Below are positions 48,296 through 57,000 of a DNA stretch of 64,000 nucleotides, piece by piece. Origin of the DNA: Clostridia bacterium (GTDB lineage: Bacteria; Bacillota; Clostridia; Christensenellales; DTU072). Each line of letters opens with the position of its first letter. Position 1 is the first letter of the stretch. The stretch is from the NCBI GenBank assembly GCA_017504305.1, contig JAFVRJ010000018.1, positions 1-64,000 of the forward strand, written 5' to 3'. The translations under genes and the position numbers were made by a program. The notes beneath the pieces are model-generated. The model did no database searches. It saw only the letters and a program-made list of their open reading frames with translations, and was not told the DNA's origin.

Positions 48296-48979
48296 ATGAT
48301 TATAAAAGGCATACAAAAACTAACGCTTTTAGACTATCCGCAAAAGGTAGCTTGCACTTTGTTTACGGCGGGGTGCAACTTCCGTTGCCCTTTTTGTCAC
48401 AACGCTTCGTTGGTAAAGGGTGACGACGGTCCTATTTTAAGCGAGGAAGAGATTTTAAAATACCTTAAACTCCGTCAAGGAATTTTAGACGCGGTATGCA
48501 TTACCGGCGGTGAGCCCACCTTACAGCCCGACCTAAAGGACTTTATTATTAAGGTAAAGGCACTTGGATATAGCGTCAAACTGGACACAAACGGCTACAA
48601 ACCGGAGGTGTTAAAGGACCTTGTTAACTCCAGTTTGATTGACTACGTAGCCATGGATATCAAAAGCTCCAAAGAGGGATATGCTCGTACCGCGGGGCTA
48701 CAGAATATTGATATAAGCAAAATCGAGGAGTCCGTTGACTTCTTGATGCAAGGTAACGTGGACTACGAATTCCGCACCACGGTAGTGGAAGAATTACATG
48801 ATGAAAATGACTTTTTAGCCATCTCGGAGTGGCTCAAAAACGCTAAAAAATACTATTTACAAAGCTTCAAAGACTCCGGCGACATATTGGGTGGAACTTA
48901 CACCCCGTGTAGTGGTGAGAAAATGGAGCATTTTCTTAAGATTTTGACTAAAAACATACCCAAAACTGAAATTAGGTAG
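48296..48979 (+). CDS. nrdG: Anaerobic ribonucleotide reductase activating protein
   Basis: This 227-residue radical-SAM enzyme cleaves S-adenosylmethionine to generate the glycyl radical on NrdD. The [4Fe-4S] ligands C-x-x-x-C-x-x-C are Cys27, Cys31 and Cys34 (CNFRCPFC). The SAM-binding GGEP motif follows as CITGGEPTLQP. The N-terminus, GIQKLTLLDYPQKVA, is typical of the longer NrdG2 type. It lies upstream of nrdD, with the NrdR-box region between them, so nrdD has its own control. No clear ribosome site precedes its ATG; the start is chosen from family alignment. Confidence 0.88.
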   Translation: MIIKGIQKLTLLDYPQKVACTLFTAGCNFRCPFCHNASLVKGDDGPILSEEEILKYLKLRQGILDAVCITGGEPTLQPDLKDFIIKVKALGYSVKLDTNGYKPEVLKDLVNSSLIDYVAMDIKSSKEGYARTAGLQNIDISKIEESVDFLMQGNVDYEFRTTVVEELHDENDFLAISEWLKNAKKYYLQSFKDSGDILGGTYTPCSGEKMEHFLKILTKNIPKTEIR

Positions 48980-48988
48980 CTCTGGATA

Positions 48989-49004
48989 CAACAAGATATT
49001 GTGG
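48989..49004 (+). promoter_or_regulatory. NrdR box 1 (upstream)
   Basis: CAACAAGATATTGTGG matches the AT-rich 16-bp palindromic NrdR operator with a few deviations. Its centre is 43 bp from box 2, near four helical turns, as is typical for paired NrdR sites in front of ribonucleotide reductase genes. Confidence 0.6.
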
Positions 49005-49031
49005 TCAACAGGTGTCAGTTGGCAAAAATGA

Positions 49032-49047
49032 CCACAATATATTGTAA
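49032..49047 (+). promoter_or_regulatory. NrdR box 2 (near promoter)
   Basis: CCACAATATATTGTAA contains the core ACAATATATTGT, a strong match to the NrdR consensus. It ends 8 bp upstream of the nrdD -35 box. With box 1 it forms a perfect 12-bp inverted repeat (48996-49007 and 49029-49040). Confidence 0.75.
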
Positions 49048-49055
49048 AAAAAGCA

Positions 49056-49085
49056 TTGACAAAACCTCTCGTCGTACACTACAAT
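49056..49085 (+). promoter_or_regulatory. Promoter of nrdD
   Basis: A perfect TTGACA -35 (49056-49061) and TACAAT -10 (49080-49085) are spaced by 18 bp, 35 bp ahead of the nrdD start codon. Confidence 0.7.
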
Positions 49086-49120
49086 GATAATGCACGAAAA
49101 AATGATAGGAGGATTTTGCC

Positions 49121-51481
49121 ATGTACAAAGTCGTAAACAGATCTGGTAAAGTTGTAGAGTTTGACAACGGTAAGATTATCGGAGCTATATCAAAGGCTTT
49201 CGATTCTCTTGATAAATTATATAATAGGAGCACGCTCGAGCTACTCGCGTTACGCGTAACGGCCGACTTTAATAATAAGATTAAAGACGGTGTTATTGCT
49301 GTTGAGGATATCCAAGACAGCGTTGAAACCGTACTTATTCAAGCCGGTTATGCAGACGTAGCAAAAGCATATATTCTTTATCGTAAGCAACGCGAAAAAG
49401 CACGTAACATCCAAGGAACGCTCCTCGATTACAAAAAGGTTATCGACGATTATTTGAGCGTTAGCGACTGGCGTGTTAAGGAAAACAGCACCGTTACCTA
49501 TTCGGTAGGCGGACTTATCCTTTCCAACTCCGGTGCTATCACTGCTAACTATTGGCTCAGCGAAGTTTATGATGAAGAAATCGCCAACGCACACCGTAAA
49601 GCAGACATCCACATCCACGACATGTCCATGCTTACCGGTTACTGTGCAGGATGGTCTCTCCGTCAACTTATCAAAGAGGGTCTTGGTGGCGTTACCGGCA
49701 AGATAACCTCCAGCCCCGCAAAACACCTTTCCACCCTTTGCAACCAAATGGTTAACTTCCTTGGTATCATGCAAAACGAGTGGGCAGGCGCACAAGCTTT
49801 CTCCTCTTTCGACACCTATCTCGCTCCCTTTGTTAAGGCCGATAATTTGAGCTATTACGAAGTAAAGAAGTGCATTCAAAGCTTCGTTTACGGCGTAAAT
49901 ATTCCCTCTCGTTGGGGTACTCAAGCACCGTTTAGCAACATCACTCTCGACTGGGTTGTTCCTAATGACCTTGCAGAGCTCAATGCTATCGTCGGTGGCG
50001 TTGAAATGGACTTCAAATATAAGGATTGTAAGAAGGAAATGGATATGATAAACAAGGCGTTTATCGAAACCATGATTCAAGGTGATGCTAACGGTCGTGG
50101 CTTCCAATATCCCATCCCCACGTATTCCATTACCCGTGATTTCGACTGGTCGGAAACCGAAAACAACAAACTCTTATTCGAGATGACTGCAAAATACGGC
50201 ACTCCTTACTTCAGCAACTACATCAACTCCGACATGGAGCCCAGCGACGTAAGAAGTATGTGTTGCCGTCTACGTCTTGACCTTCGTGAGCTTCGCAAAA
50301 AGAGCGGTGGCTTCTTCGGTTCGGGCGAATCTACCGGTTCTATCGGCGTTGTAACCATCAATATGCCTCGTCTTGCATATCTTGCAAAGGATGAAAGAGA
50401 TTTCTACGCACGCCTTGATAAGATGATGGATATTTCCGCACGTTCCTTAAAGATGAAGAGAGAAATCATCTCTAACCTTCTCGAGAACGGTCTCTATCCT
50501 TACACCAAGCGTTATCTTGATAACCTCGATAATCACTTCTCGACCATTGGCTTGGTTGGTATGAACGAAGCTTGCTTGAACGCTAACTGGATTAGATGCA
50601 ACCTCACCGAGGAAAAAGCACGTCAATTTGCAGTAAACGTTCTTAAGCACATGCGCGAAAGACTTTCCGATTACCAAGAGATGTACGGCGACCTTTATAA
50701 CCTCGAAGCAACTCCTGCAGAGTCCACCAGCTATCGTCTTGCAAAGCACGACGTACAACGTTACCCCAACATCATTACCGCTGCTAAAGCAAAGGACGAT
50801 ACCCCGTACTATACCAACTCGTCCCACCTCCCCGTAGGATACACCGAAGACGTATTTACCGCCCTCGATTTACAAGACGAGCTCCACACCTTATACACTT
50901 CCGGTACCGTATTCCACACCTTCCTTGGCGAAAGACTTCCCAACTGGCAATCAGCTATGAATTTGGTACGTAAGATTGCTGAAAACTATCGCTTACCTTA
51001 CTACTCGATGAGCCCCACTTACTCCATTTGTAAAGACCACGGCTACATCTCCGGTGAAGTTTACGAGTGTCCCGTTTGCGGTAACCCCACCGAGGTTTAC
51101 TCCCGTATTACCGGTTACTATCGTCCTGTAAGAAACTGGAACGATGGTAAGAGCCAAGAGTTCAAAGATCGTAAGGTTTACAATGCAGAGCGTTATAACA
51201 CTCCTCATAACATGATTGCAGATGCAGCCGTATGCGAAGCTCCCGTAGCAGTAGAAGAGGGTATCACCCTTTACACCACCGCAACCTGCCCCAACTGCAA
51301 GATGGTTAAGATGCTCCTTGATAAAGCTCACATCAGCTACAAGACCGTTGTTGCAGACGATAGCACCAAAGATTTGTTTAAGGCAAACGGAATCGTAACC
51401 GCTCCCACTCTTATTGCAAACGGAGCTAAATACGAAAACGCTTCCAACATCAAAAAGTATATCGAAGATAGCAACCGCTAA
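49121..51481 (+). CDS. nrdD: Anaerobic ribonucleoside-triphosphate reductase with fused C-terminal glutaredoxin domain
   Basis: This 786-residue class III reductase makes deoxynucleotides without oxygen. An N-terminal ATP-cone (about 1-95, VVNRSGKVVEFDNGKIIGAI) is the allosteric site. The barrel contains the cysteine pair in MCCRLRLD and the loop SIGVVTINMPR. Near the C-terminus a zinc-site region (ICKDHGY and CPVCG) precedes the glycyl-radical loop RITGYY, with Gly about residue 665. After a linker, residues 715-786 form a complete glutaredoxin-like domain with redox motif CPNC (723-726) and cis-Pro in TAPTLI. AGGAGG precedes the ATG and paired NrdR boxes lie upstream. The fused redoxin suggests the active-site disulfide is reduced by a thiol relay rather than by formate. 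The next gene encodes a thioredoxin-reductase-like protein. Confidence 0.93.
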   Translation: MYKVVNRSGKVVEFDNGKIIGAISKAFDSLDKLYNRSTLELLALRVTADFNNKIKDGVIAVEDIQDSVETVLIQAGYADVAKAYILYRKQREKARNIQGTLLDYKKVIDDYLSVSDWRVKENSTVTYSVGGLILSNSGAITANYWLSEVYDEEIANAHRKADIHIHDMSMLTGYCAGWSLRQLIKEGLGGVTGKITSSPAKHLSTLCNQMVNFLGIMQNEWAGAQAFSSFDTYLAPFVKADNLSYYEVKKCIQSFVYGVNIPSRWGTQAPFSNITLDWVVPNDLAELNAIVGGVEMDFKYKDCKKEMDMINKAFIETMIQGDANGRGFQYPIPTYSITRDFDWSETENNKLLFEMTAKYGTPYFSNYINSDMEPSDVRSMCCRLRLDLRELRKKSGGFFGSGESTGSIGVVTINMPRLAYLAKDERDFYARLDKMMDISARSLKMKREIISNLLENGLYPYTKRYLDNLDNHFSTIGLVGMNEACLNANWIRCNLTEEKARQFAVNVLKHMRERLSDYQEMYGDLYNLEATPAESTSYRLAKHDVQRYPNIITAAKAKDDTPYYTNSSHLPVGYTEDVFTALDLQDELHTLYTSGTVFHTFLGERLPNWQSAMNLVRKIAENYRLPYYSMSPTYSICKDHGYISGEVYECPVCGNPTEVYSRITGYYRPVRNWNDGKSQEFKDRKVYNAERYNTPHNMIADAAVCEAPVAVEEGITLYTTATCPNCKMVKMLLDKAHISYKTVVADDSTKDLFKANGIVTAPTLIANGAKYENASNIKKYIEDSNR

Positions 51482-51498
51482 TAAATACCAAACAACCT

Positions 51499-51533
51499 AA
51501 AAGCCCACTTTGTTAGGTCAAGTGGGCTTTTTA
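51499..51533 (+). terminator. Intrinsic terminator after nrdD
   Basis: AAAAGCCCACTT (51499-51510) pairs with AAGTGGGCTTTT around a 9-base loop, followed by TTATA. The trxB-like gene starts 20 bp later, so some read-through or a separate promoter is needed for it. Confidence 0.82.
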
Positions 51534-51551
51534 TACGAATAAGAGGCAAAG

Positions 51552-52475
51552 ATGATTGAAAAGTACGATTATGATATCATAGTAGTAGGCGCCGGTACCG
51601 CAGGTATGACTGCCGCTCTATACGCACTCCGCGGTGGCAAAACCGTTCTTCTTCTCGAAAAGGAAACCTTTGGTGGGCAAATATCCTTTTCCCCGCGAGT
51701 AGAGAACTTCCCTTCCATCAAGGAAATTGCCGGTAGCGAGTTTGCCGATAACCTTTTTGAGCAAGTAACTCACCACGGCGCACAAGTAGAGCTTGAAACC
51801 GTACAAAGCGTTGTTAAAGACGGAGTCGGTTTTATTGTAACAACCGACTATCGTAGTTATACTTCAAAAGCAGTTGTAATAGCTGCAGGCGTAAAGCACA
51901 GACACCTCGGCTTACCGCGTGAAGAAGAGTTTTTGGGCAAGGGTGTTTACTACTGTGCACTTTGCGACGGAGACTTTTATAGAGGCGAAGAAGTATCGTT
52001 GATAGGGGATGGTAACACTGCACTGCAATACGCATTATTGTTATCCAATATTTGCAGTAAGGTTACCGTAATTACCATGTTCGATAAATTCTTTGGTGAG
52101 CCCACATTAGTAGAGCGCCTTAAGGCACGCGATAACGTAGAGATTATACAAGGCTATCTTGCCGAGAGCTTTATCGGCGAAGATAAGTTTGAAGGAATCC
52201 TTTTCCGCGAAACCAACGGCACCAAGTCGCTTGAAGTTCGCACTAAAGCAGTATTTGTAGCAATCGGTCAAGTTCCCGATAACCATTGCTTTGAAGGCAT
52301 AGTTTCTCTCGATAAGCAAGGCTTTATCATCGCAGACGAAACCACCGCCACCATTACCGACGGTGTTTATGCCGCCGGTGATTGCCGAGTCAAAAAGGTA
52401 CGTCAACTTACCACTGCGGTTGCGGATGGCGCTAATGCTGCGATTGCAGCGTGCTCCTATATAGACCGCATATAA
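51552..52475 (+). CDS. Thioredoxin-reductase-like flavoprotein
   Basis: This 307-residue low-molecular-weight thioredoxin-reductase-type protein binds FAD through VVGAGTAG (12-19) and the C-terminal DGVYAAGDCR motif. The redox pair is CALC (Cys135 and Cys138), which would reduce a thioredoxin or glutaredoxin. The second dinucleotide fold has GDGNTA, but the usual HRRxxxR motif that binds the NADPH 2'-phosphate is replaced (ITMFDKFFGEP). NADPH use is therefore doubtful; NADH or a ferredoxin-type donor is possible. It lies directly behind the glutaredoxin-fused nrdD and is the obvious candidate to recharge that domain. AAGAGG precedes the ATG. Confidence 0.85.
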   Translation: MIEKYDYDIIVVGAGTAGMTAALYALRGGKTVLLLEKETFGGQISFSPRVENFPSIKEIAGSEFADNLFEQVTHHGAQVELETVQSVVKDGVGFIVTTDYRSYTSKAVVIAAGVKHRHLGLPREEEFLGKGVYYCALCDGDFYRGEEVSLIGDGNTALQYALLLSNICSKVTVITMFDKFFGEPTLVERLKARDNVEIIQGYLAESFIGEDKFEGILFRETNGTKSLEVRTKAVFVAIGQVPDNHCFEGIVSLDKQGFIIADETTATITDGVYAAGDCRVKKVRQLTTAVADGANAAIAACSYIDRI

Positions 52476-52918
52476 CTAAACCGCATATTTTAGCGATATA
52501 CTTCACAAACAAGCAAAACCCCACTCGGTCATGTACGTTCAAGTACACTCCCATCGTGGGGTTTTACGTTTGCTTGTCTATCATCTAAACTATGCGGTTT
52601 AATCCATAGCAATGATTTTAGCGATATACTTCACAAACAAGCAAAACCCCACTTGGTCACGTACGTTCAAGTACGCTCCCATCGTGGGGTTTTACGTTTG
52701 CTTGTCTATCATCTAAACTATGCGGTTTAAGCAGTTTAACAATTTTAGCGTTATACTTCACAAACAAGCAAAGCCCCACTCGGTCATGTACGCCAAGTAC
52801 ACTCCCGTCGTGGGGTTTTACGTTTGTTCGCCTATCATCTAAACTATGCGGTTTAATCCATAGCAATAACTTTAGCGTTATATTTCACAAATATACAAAC
52901 CTCACTTCAAATGATTTT
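52476..52918. repeat. Tandem array of three 127-128 bp structured repeats plus a truncated fourth
   Basis: The sequence starting TAGCGATATACTTCAC recurs at 52491, 52619, 52746 and (as TAGCGTTATATTTCAC, quickly truncated) at 52873. Each full unit forms a long hairpin: ACAAGCAAA with TTTGCTTGT, then ACCCCAC with GTGGGGT, then TGTAC with GTACA at the tip, with a 6-base bulge on the 3' side. The stem is followed by TTTT on both strands. Unit 1 has extra flanking arms TAAACCGCATA and TATGCGGTTTA. The array fills the gap between convergent genes and may act as a bidirectional terminator or be a REP/MITE-like element. No protein is encoded. Confidence 0.85.
52509..52577. terminator. Hairpin of repeat unit 1
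   Basis: Outer stem 52509-52517 with 52569-52577, inner stem 52518-52524 with 52556-52562, and tip stem 52532-52536 with 52543-52547. In unit 2 the outermost tip pair changes from T-A (52532/52547) to C-G (52660/52675), so both sides changed together and pairing was kept. Confidence 0.6.
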
Positions 52919-52923
52919 TGATA

Positions 52924-53772
52924 TCAATTTTTATTGTTTAAAATCAGTATAGGATTATTTAAGCTTTTGACGCTTACCGTAAAGCGTTTATTTGGGGTGT
53001 AGCTTTCGCCGTCGGCGCAAAACTTAACACTCTCGTCAAGATCTACCTCCACCTTATCAAACGGAGTAAAGGTTATATTTTTACTTTCGCACGGCTTTTT
53101 GAAGCCCACAAAGAAGGCACGGAAGAAGGGGAAGAATATCTTAATCCTATTTAATAGACTATCTGCGCCCGGGGATTTTATCAGCAACAAGTGCATTTTG
53201 CCGTCGCCGTAAATCTTATTAAAATTGAACCCAAAACACCTTGGAGAATTTATTAGCATTATCAACGTAAAAGAGCCCGATTTGATTTTGCCGTCGACGT
53301 TAATTACCGCCTTAACGTCTTTCACCTTGTATTCTTTAAGTACGTTAAATAGATAGGCGAAAGCTTTGAATTTTTGTTTTTTACTTACGTCTACCGAATA
53401 CCCGAGCGGAGTAAAGGTGCCGGTTGCTAAAACGTAGCTGAATAGAGCATCGCCTACGCTCCCCACCTTTTTTAAGGTGGACTCCCCCTTTTTGTTAAAG
53501 TGATAAACTTCGTTGAGCGTTCCGCAGGGGACGTAGTACAGTGTGGTAGGGGATGGTATATTTGCATTTATTACGTGGTGCAAAGTACCGTCGCCACCAC
53601 AAACCGCAACACCGTCAAAGCCCATTACGTTCATGGCTTCCAAGTCGTCCGGAATATATCTAACCACCGTTTCTTTATAGCTTGCACCAAACTTGTCTTT
53701 AAGAGCTTGTACGTCCAAACCCTTAAACCCTCCAGAAAGTTTATTTACTACGATAAGACACTTGTTGTTCAT
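52924..53772 (-). CDS. Diacylglycerol-kinase/lipid-kinase family protein
   Basis: This protein of about 282 residues belongs to the DAGK catalytic-domain family (YegS/DgkB-like), which phosphorylates lipids such as diacylglycerol using ATP. It starts with CLIVVNKLSGGF, the usual first strand and Gly-rich turn. The nucleotide-binding motif GGDGT is at residues 59-63, followed by the PCGTLNEVYHF stretch corresponding to the GTxND region. The frame extends upstream to 53880, but that extension is not like the family, so I place the start at ATG 53772; no ribosome site is convincing. It is convergent with the trxB-like gene. Confidence 0.75.
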   Translation of the reverse strand: MNNKCLIVVNKLSGGFKGLDVQALKDKFGASYKETVVRYIPDDLEAMNVMGFDGVAVCGGDGTLHHVINANIPSPTTLYYVPCGTLNEVYHFNKKGESTLKKVGSVGDALFSYVLATGTFTPLGYSVDVSKKQKFKAFAYLFNVLKEYKVKDVKAVINVDGKIKSGSFTLIMLINSPRCFGFNFNKIYGDGKMHLLLIKSPGADSLLNRIKIFFPFFRAFFVGFKKPCESKNITFTPFDKVEVDLDESVKFCADGESYTPNKRFTVSVKSLNNPILILNNKN

Positions 53773-53962
53773 ACGATATATAGTATTCCGCATTAATAAA
53801 AAACTACACAAAATTATATTCCATCCATTTTGGCTTTGCAGGCAAAAAATCAGTAAATATGTAAAATTCGGTATCCGCATTTGGTATAAGGGGCACCTAA
53901 AGTCTTATTATTAACCATGATAAACTATATATTTTGTGCGAGCGTGCGCGCAAACGTGGGTA

Positions 53963-53991
53963 TTGACAACCGTTGTCTACCATAGTAAAAT
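53963..53991 (+). promoter_or_regulatory. Promoter of the double metallophosphoesterase gene, with operator-like palindrome
   Basis: TTGACA (53963-53968) and TAAAAT (53986-53991) are spaced by 17 bp. The perfect inverted repeat GACAAC-C-GTTGTC (53965-53977) overlaps the -35, where a repressor would block transcription. A CG tract (TGCGCGC) lies just upstream around 53945. Confidence 0.6.
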
Positions 53992-54032
53992 AAATATTAT
54001 TTATTTTAGGCTATAGCCTAAAGGAGTGGAGT

Positions 54033-57000
54033 ATGGCAAAGAGAAAATCTTTTATTTGTGTTGCCGTAGTGCTCTTGGTACTTGCATTTACCATGGGCGC
54101 GCTATCCTTTAACGCAGGTAAACCCTCCGTTGCGGCAGCAGAGCAATTTGTAAAAAGCGATGAAATCGTTTTTGCTCACCTTACCGATATGCACTATTTC
54201 CCCATAAGTTATGCGTATGACGGGGCAGGCGAAAACGAATTTTCCGATAGAGTTAGGACCAGCTTAAAACTTACCGTTGAAAGCGCTTCCTACAACATGG
54301 CAACGTTGGATCAAGTCGTTGAGCAAATGCCCGATTACTTGGTTATCACTGGTGACCAAACTACCGATGGTGAAATTCAAGGACACGTAGAATTAAGTAA
54401 CCTTTTACGTCAAACGCAAAACAAGATTCGCGCTAAAGGTAAGCCCGATTTCCAAATCTTTGTTGTAATGGGCAACCACGATATGTATAACGAAGAAGCA
54501 TTCTGTTATAACGTCGACGGCTCCGAATTCCTCACGCCCAACACTACTCGTGCTGATATCGTTAAGATTTATTCATCCTTGGGTTATCCCGATTTAACCG
54601 ATGCCGAAATCGAAGAATATTATAACAGCAAACAATATATAATCGCAGACGACTGTCCTTACGATGAGTCCGAAGTAACTGGCACCACTTCAAAAGGTGT
54701 TAAATACGTTAATAGTACTACCTCCTCAAGCACAACTATCGAGTATGCATTTGATGCAAACGGACAACGTGCTAAATTGGAAAACGGCACTATCGCCGAT
54801 TACGATCAAGGTGATATCACCTACGTTGCTAACGTTTTGAAAAACTACGTAGTTATCGGTCTTGACGACGAAGTTTCCACTACTGAAACTCAACACCATC
54901 TTGGCGGAATCTTATATCAAGCAACCATGGATTGGCTACTTGCCAAAAAGGCAGAAGGTGACTTTAATGGCAAAAAGATAGTTTCTCTTTCGCACCACAA
55001 CATTTTGCCCCACTTTGATGGACAAGATAGTCTTTTGAAAGACTTTACCTTCTATAACACCTTTACGACTGCGGACTTCCTTGCAGACCTTGGTTCCAGA
55101 TATCATTTTAGCGGACACATGCACGCTAACGATATCGAGTCGCGCGTATCGTTGAACGGCAACCTTATCACCGATACTCAAACGGCATCTTCATCTGGTT
55201 ATAACGGTGGTATTAGATATGCTCGTATCGAAAGCGGTATGGTAGGTGACAAGTATGCAGAGAACTACGTAACTCATATCATGAAGACGGAAAAGGTTGA
55301 CATTACCAACATCGTAGAACTTGGTTTTGTTGACGATGAATACTATGCAATGTACGACCTTAAGCAATTCATTAAGGTTGAAGGCGGTAGAACTTATATC
55401 ACCAATCCTGCAGATTATGCAGTTAATAAACTCTTCACTTTTATTGTAGACAGCTTGGTAGGGCAATACGTTAACGTAGAGTTTATCGGCGGTCTCGGCG
55501 ACATGCTTGCAGGCATCCTCCCTGACAGCATGAGTGGCTTTGCTACCTATATTTCTCCCGTTGCAAACAACTTGATCCGTCACATCGAAGAAGTTGTTTT
55601 GGACGATTACGTTTACACCGGCGATAAGGCGGAATTCAAGACCAACGCTCGTGGTGCAAAACTTTGCGGATACGCCGACGATCTTGTAAACAGAGTTCTC
55701 AATATGGAAGTTAACAGCGAAGGTCTTGGATTATTCGACTTTGTAATCGAAGGATATCTCGACCACATCGGTGGTAGAGACGTTGCTTACGCTGATTTGA
55801 GCGAGGGCAAGAAGGAAGCCTTAAAGCTCTTCCAAGACGGCACCAACGTTAAGAAGCTCCTCAACATTTTACTTGATGAACAAACCGGTTTACTCCGTAT
55901 CGTAAGAGGCATCCTCGAGCCTATGGATTTAGCATATGGTATGCCTGATGCCGACGTTAATTCTCTTGCTACGCTATTGAGCTTGTTCGTAGGCGAAGTT
56001 GATTTACACAACTTTAAGCTTGACGACGTCGTAGAGCCTGTACTCGGACTCGTAGGTCCGCTACTTGGATTCGAATTGGATTTAGGCGGTAAAGGTCTTG
56101 GCGGATTTATCGATAACTTAATCGAAAGTTACATTACCGAAAGCTTATACACCAGCCTTGGCGAAATCGCTGCAGGCATCGTACATAGCTTTGTAGTTGA
56201 CGAGACCGCAGCTCTCGAAAACAGCTTTAGCGGATACACCCTCTATAAGTCTGATGCACGTTTAGCCGCAAGCTACGTTGAAGGACAAATCGACAATACC
56301 CCGACCAAAGAACGCGGTATGCTCCCGGGACAATTAACCGTCACCTTCGGCGAAGATCCCACCACCGACAAGAACTTTGTTTGGTTTACCGACAAAGCTA
56401 TTACCGGCACCGAAATCCAATATTCCGTAGGCGAAAGCTTTGATTTAGCTTCAGCTAAAACGGTAAAAGGCGACTTTAATAAATACGTAACCACCACTGC
56501 AAATATCGACCTTGGTATTTTTGCAACCTTGATGCACATTGTTGTTGGCAGACACAGTGTAAACCTCACCGATTTAGAGCCCGGCACCACTTATTCTTAT
56601 AGAGTAGGTAGTCTTGAAGACAACTATTGGAGTGACGTTTACACCTTTACTACCGCTCCCGATGATAACCAACCCTTTGAAATTTTGCTTATCAGCGATA
56701 TTCAAGGATCTTCCTCCAAGCCTTACGTAACCGCAGAAGCTATTATGGCTAACGTCGAAAGCGTATTCGCTAACGGATACGACTTCGTAATCAACTGTGG
56801 TGACGTTACCGACAACACCCGTAACTGGGTACAATGGGAGTATTACCTTGCAGGCGGTCTCCAAGATTATTGGGCAAATACCACTAACGTTATTGCGGTA
56901 GGTAACCACGATATCTATTCTTATGAACTCCCTGATGAAGAGGACCTCGCATACGAATACGAGTGGTTAGATAAAGACGCTATCGCAAGCGACTATAACT

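Noticed and set aside
49250..50107. Minus-strand frame of 285 codons opposite nrdD
   Set aside because: Antisense shadow of a well-identified, codon-biased gene; no motif and no start signal.
52657..52866. 69-codon minus-strand frame across the repeat array, with an internally repeated peptide
   Set aside because: The internal repetition is simply the translated 127-bp repeat; the structured DNA explains it and there is no start signal.
52476..52918. CRISPR array
   Set aside because: The repeats are 127-128 bp long, contiguous and hairpin-forming, without spacers of constant length, and no cas genes are nearby.
52476..52918. Integron attC sites
   Set aside because: The dyads repeat without cassette genes between them, and no integrase gene is visible.
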